DNA of 64,000 nucleotides, taken from assembly GCF_009830285.1 (NCBI RefSeq), contig NZ_WUQX01000001.1, positions 1,302,501-1,366,500 of the forward strand, written 5' to 3'. This document shows positions 62,203 to 64,000 of this stretch, piece by piece. A model generated the notes under the pieces. It was not told the origin of the DNA. It saw nothing but the letters and a program-made list of their open reading frames with translations, and did no database searches. Each line of letters begins with the position of its first letter. Positions within the stretch are counted from its first letter, which is position 1. The position numbers and the translations under genes were made by a program. The DNA is from Sporofaciens musculi (GTDB taxonomy: Bacteria > Bacillota > Clostridia > Lachnospirales > Lachnospiraceae).

Positions 62203-63816
62203 ATGTATACACCATATCCAGAGAATATGATGGAATCCATTAAAAAGGTAGAGGCTACAAGAGAAAAACGTATGTCTACGGAACCTAGACGTCTGACTGC
62301 TGATGAAAAAGACGCCCTCCTGAAAGAATTCCATCCAGACTATAATCCGGAGGCGTTTGCGGAGATCAAAGTAGGGGCGAACAAGGGACAAAAAGCGCCT
62401 TTAGAGCTTACAAAAATGCTTCACTCCACAAGCCGTATTGCAAATGAGAAGATTGATATTACGAAAATCGACTACGACGTAGACGTACTTGTCATCGGCG
62501 GCGGGGGCGCAGGCTCATCTTGTGCCATCGAGGCCCACAATGCAGGGGCGAACGTTATGATTGTTACAAAACTTCGTATCGGTGACGCTAATACCATGAT
62601 GGCGGAGGGCGGTATCCAGGCTGCGGATAAGGAAAATGATTCTCCGGTACAGCATTACCTGGACTGCTTTGGCGGCGGACATTTTGCGGCAAGGCCGGAG
62701 TTGGTAAAACGTCTTGTCATGGAGGCTCCTGATGCAATCAAATGGTTAAACGAGCTTGGCGTTATGTTTGACAAGGATACAGACGGACGCATGGTAACGA
62801 CTCACGGAGGCGGTACCTCCAGAAAGAGAATGCATGCATGTAAGGATTACTCCGGCGCAGAGATTATGCGTACCCTCCGCGACGAAGTGCTGAATCGTCA
62901 AATTCCGGTGGTAGAGTTTACTTCCGCAGTAGAGATTATCAAGGACGAGAAGGGTCAGGCGGCAGGCGCTATTCTTCTTAACATGGAGACAGGCGACTAC
63001 TCTGTTGCAAGGGCTAAGACAGTCGTAATCGCAACAGGCGGCGCCGGAAGAATGCATTATCAGGGCTTCCCTACTTCCAACCACTATGGCGCAACGGCAG
63101 ACGGTCTGGTGCTTGGATACAGGGCGGGAGTACCCCTTCTTTATCAGGATTCCATCCAGTACCATCCGACAGGTGTTGCTCATCCGGTTCAGATTCGCGG
63201 CGCCCTTGTTACTGAGAAGGTTCGTTCTGTGGGCGCTCAGCTTGTCAACGCTGAGGGCGAGGCATACATCCATCCGTTGGAGACTCGTGACGTCAATGCT
63301 TCCGGTGTTATCCGTGAGTGCAGGGAAGGCAGAGGCGTAGAGGCTCCCGGCGGACAGAAGGGCGTTTGGCTTGATACGCCTATGATTGAGCTGTTAGGCG
63401 GAGAGGGAACCATCGAGAAGAGAGAATTCCTGCTATGTTCCGTATGTATATGAATTATGGAATAGACATGAGAAAGGTTCCGATTCTGATTTATCCGACG
63501 CTGCAATTACCAGAACGGCGGTCTTGAGATTGACGGAGAAGGCTTTACCAAGACAATCCCGAATCTTTTGGCGGCAGGAGAGGCAGCAGGCGGTATTCAT
63601 GGAAGAAACAGGCTCATGGGCAATTCCCTTCTTGACGTGATCGTATTTGGACGCAATGCAGGTAAGAAGGCGGCGGCAAAAGCAAAAGAAGTAGAGCTTG
63701 GTACGATGAATATGGACCATGTGGCGGCTTACGAGGAAGAACTTAAGAGTACAGGCGCAGCTTCTGGAGAAGTATCACCGCTGCTGCTGCCCAAATATGC
63801 TCGGCATGAGAGATAG
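62203..63816 (+). pseudogene. frdA: Fumarate reductase flavoprotein subunit, interrupted by two frame breaks
   Basis: From the ATG at 62203 (GGGAGG before it) the frame encodes the FAD-binding start (DVLVIGGGGAGSSCA, 94-108), MMAEGGIQAA and QYHPTG, and stops at TGA 63451-63453. Relatives continue; here the sequence carries an extra GA near 63419-63424 and one extra A near 63505. With both removed the frame runs on through the HYQNGG segment, GEAAGGIHGRNRLMGNSLLD and VFGRNAG to TAG at 63814. The two breaks add up to +3, so the far end is again in the starting frame. It is either a recent mutation or a sequence error. Soluble FrdA/TfrA-type enzyme. Confidence 0.85.
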
Positions 63817-63856
63817 AAGCTTTATCCAATAAGTAAGATATAAAGGAGACAAGATT

Positions 63857-64000
63857 ATGCGTGAGATAGAAGTAAGCAAGATTACGGATGTCGTAGAAAA
63901 GCTGTGTATCGAAGCAAATAATCATCTTCCGGAGGACGTAAAATGTGCGATTAAAGATTGCCGCGCGTGCGAGGACGGTGAGATTGCAAAGGGTGTTCTT
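63857..64000 (+). CDS. fumA: Fumarate hydratase class I, alpha subunit, N-terminal part
   Basis: The gene is cut by the window edge after 48 codons. The start MREIEVSKITDVVEKLCIEA and HLPEDVKCAIK match the beginning of the class I [4Fe-4S] fumarase alpha subunit. ATG at 63857 behind AAAGGAG. It lies 40 bp after frdA. It links malate to fumarate and so would supply the reductase. Confidence 0.8.
   Translation, partial: MREIEVSKITDVVEKLCIEANNHLPEDVKCAIKDCRACEDGEIAKGVL

Overview
This window comes from a low-to-moderate GC Gram-positive anaerobe, most likely a gut Lachnospiraceae (Clostridium cluster XIVa; the Dorea / Faecalicatena / Clostridium scindens neighbourhood is a guess from gene content). 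Supporting signs are strong AGGAGG ribosome sites, a class III fructose-bisphosphatase, HPr kinase, long-form HPF, an EF-G paralogue, frequent GTG/TTG starts, IS110 and IS256 elements, and a soluble Hdr/Flx electron-transfer operon with no respiratory membrane subunits.

Layout. 1-6000 is an AT-rich accessory stretch. It holds the start of a probable NADAR (DarT1-type) antitoxin, a methyltransferase, a DUF3795 protein, a divergent HxlR regulator/oxidoreductase pair, a GNAT enzyme, three genes eroded by stops or internal deletions, and an HNH endonuclease. 6100-12900 carries an EF-G paralogue and a trkA-trkH potassium-uptake operon with a third membrane protein of unknown role. 12900-17800 is a second variable stretch: an Rpn-type nuclease, an acyltransferase-like protein, a small P-loop ATPase, and an IS110 element whose long 5' leader probably encodes a bridge RNA. 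17800-41150 is mainly housekeeping: leuS, a HAD phosphatase, sbcDC, glf, pyrG, a DUF1846 protein, ftsH, uvrC-hprK-glk, a class A penicillin-binding protein and yigZ.

An IS256 element with a perfect 8-bp target duplication (41168-42628) sits in the terminator hairpin of hpf. Next come hpf, a PsiE-like protein, typA-PAP2, an SSB-like protein, dapA-dapB and fbp (42650-51290), then an AAA ATPase, a small lipoprotein and a 63-residue protein.

53600-64000 is the most interesting part. NAD-dependent lactate dehydrogenase is followed by one long co-directional run: hdrB-hdrC-hdrA-flxD, two Fe-S subunits, flxA, frdB, frdA and the start of fumA. All subunits look soluble. The order suggests that NADH enters at FlxA, passes through Fe-S subunits and FlxD to the flavin of HdrA, and is there split between ferredoxin and a high-potential acceptor. 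The linked fumarate reductase and fumarase make fumarate the obvious candidate acceptor, so the operon may encode an electron-bifurcating, NADH-dependent fumarate reductase. As given, frdA carries two nearby frame breaks (+2 and +1) that need checking.

Other structure not explained by genes includes a dispersed repeat of about 68 bp predicted to fold as a three-way junction (four copies, three just after stop codons), overlapping divergent promoters, and a perfect 14-bp hairpin spanning a stop codon. No rRNA, tRNA or CRISPR array was seen.
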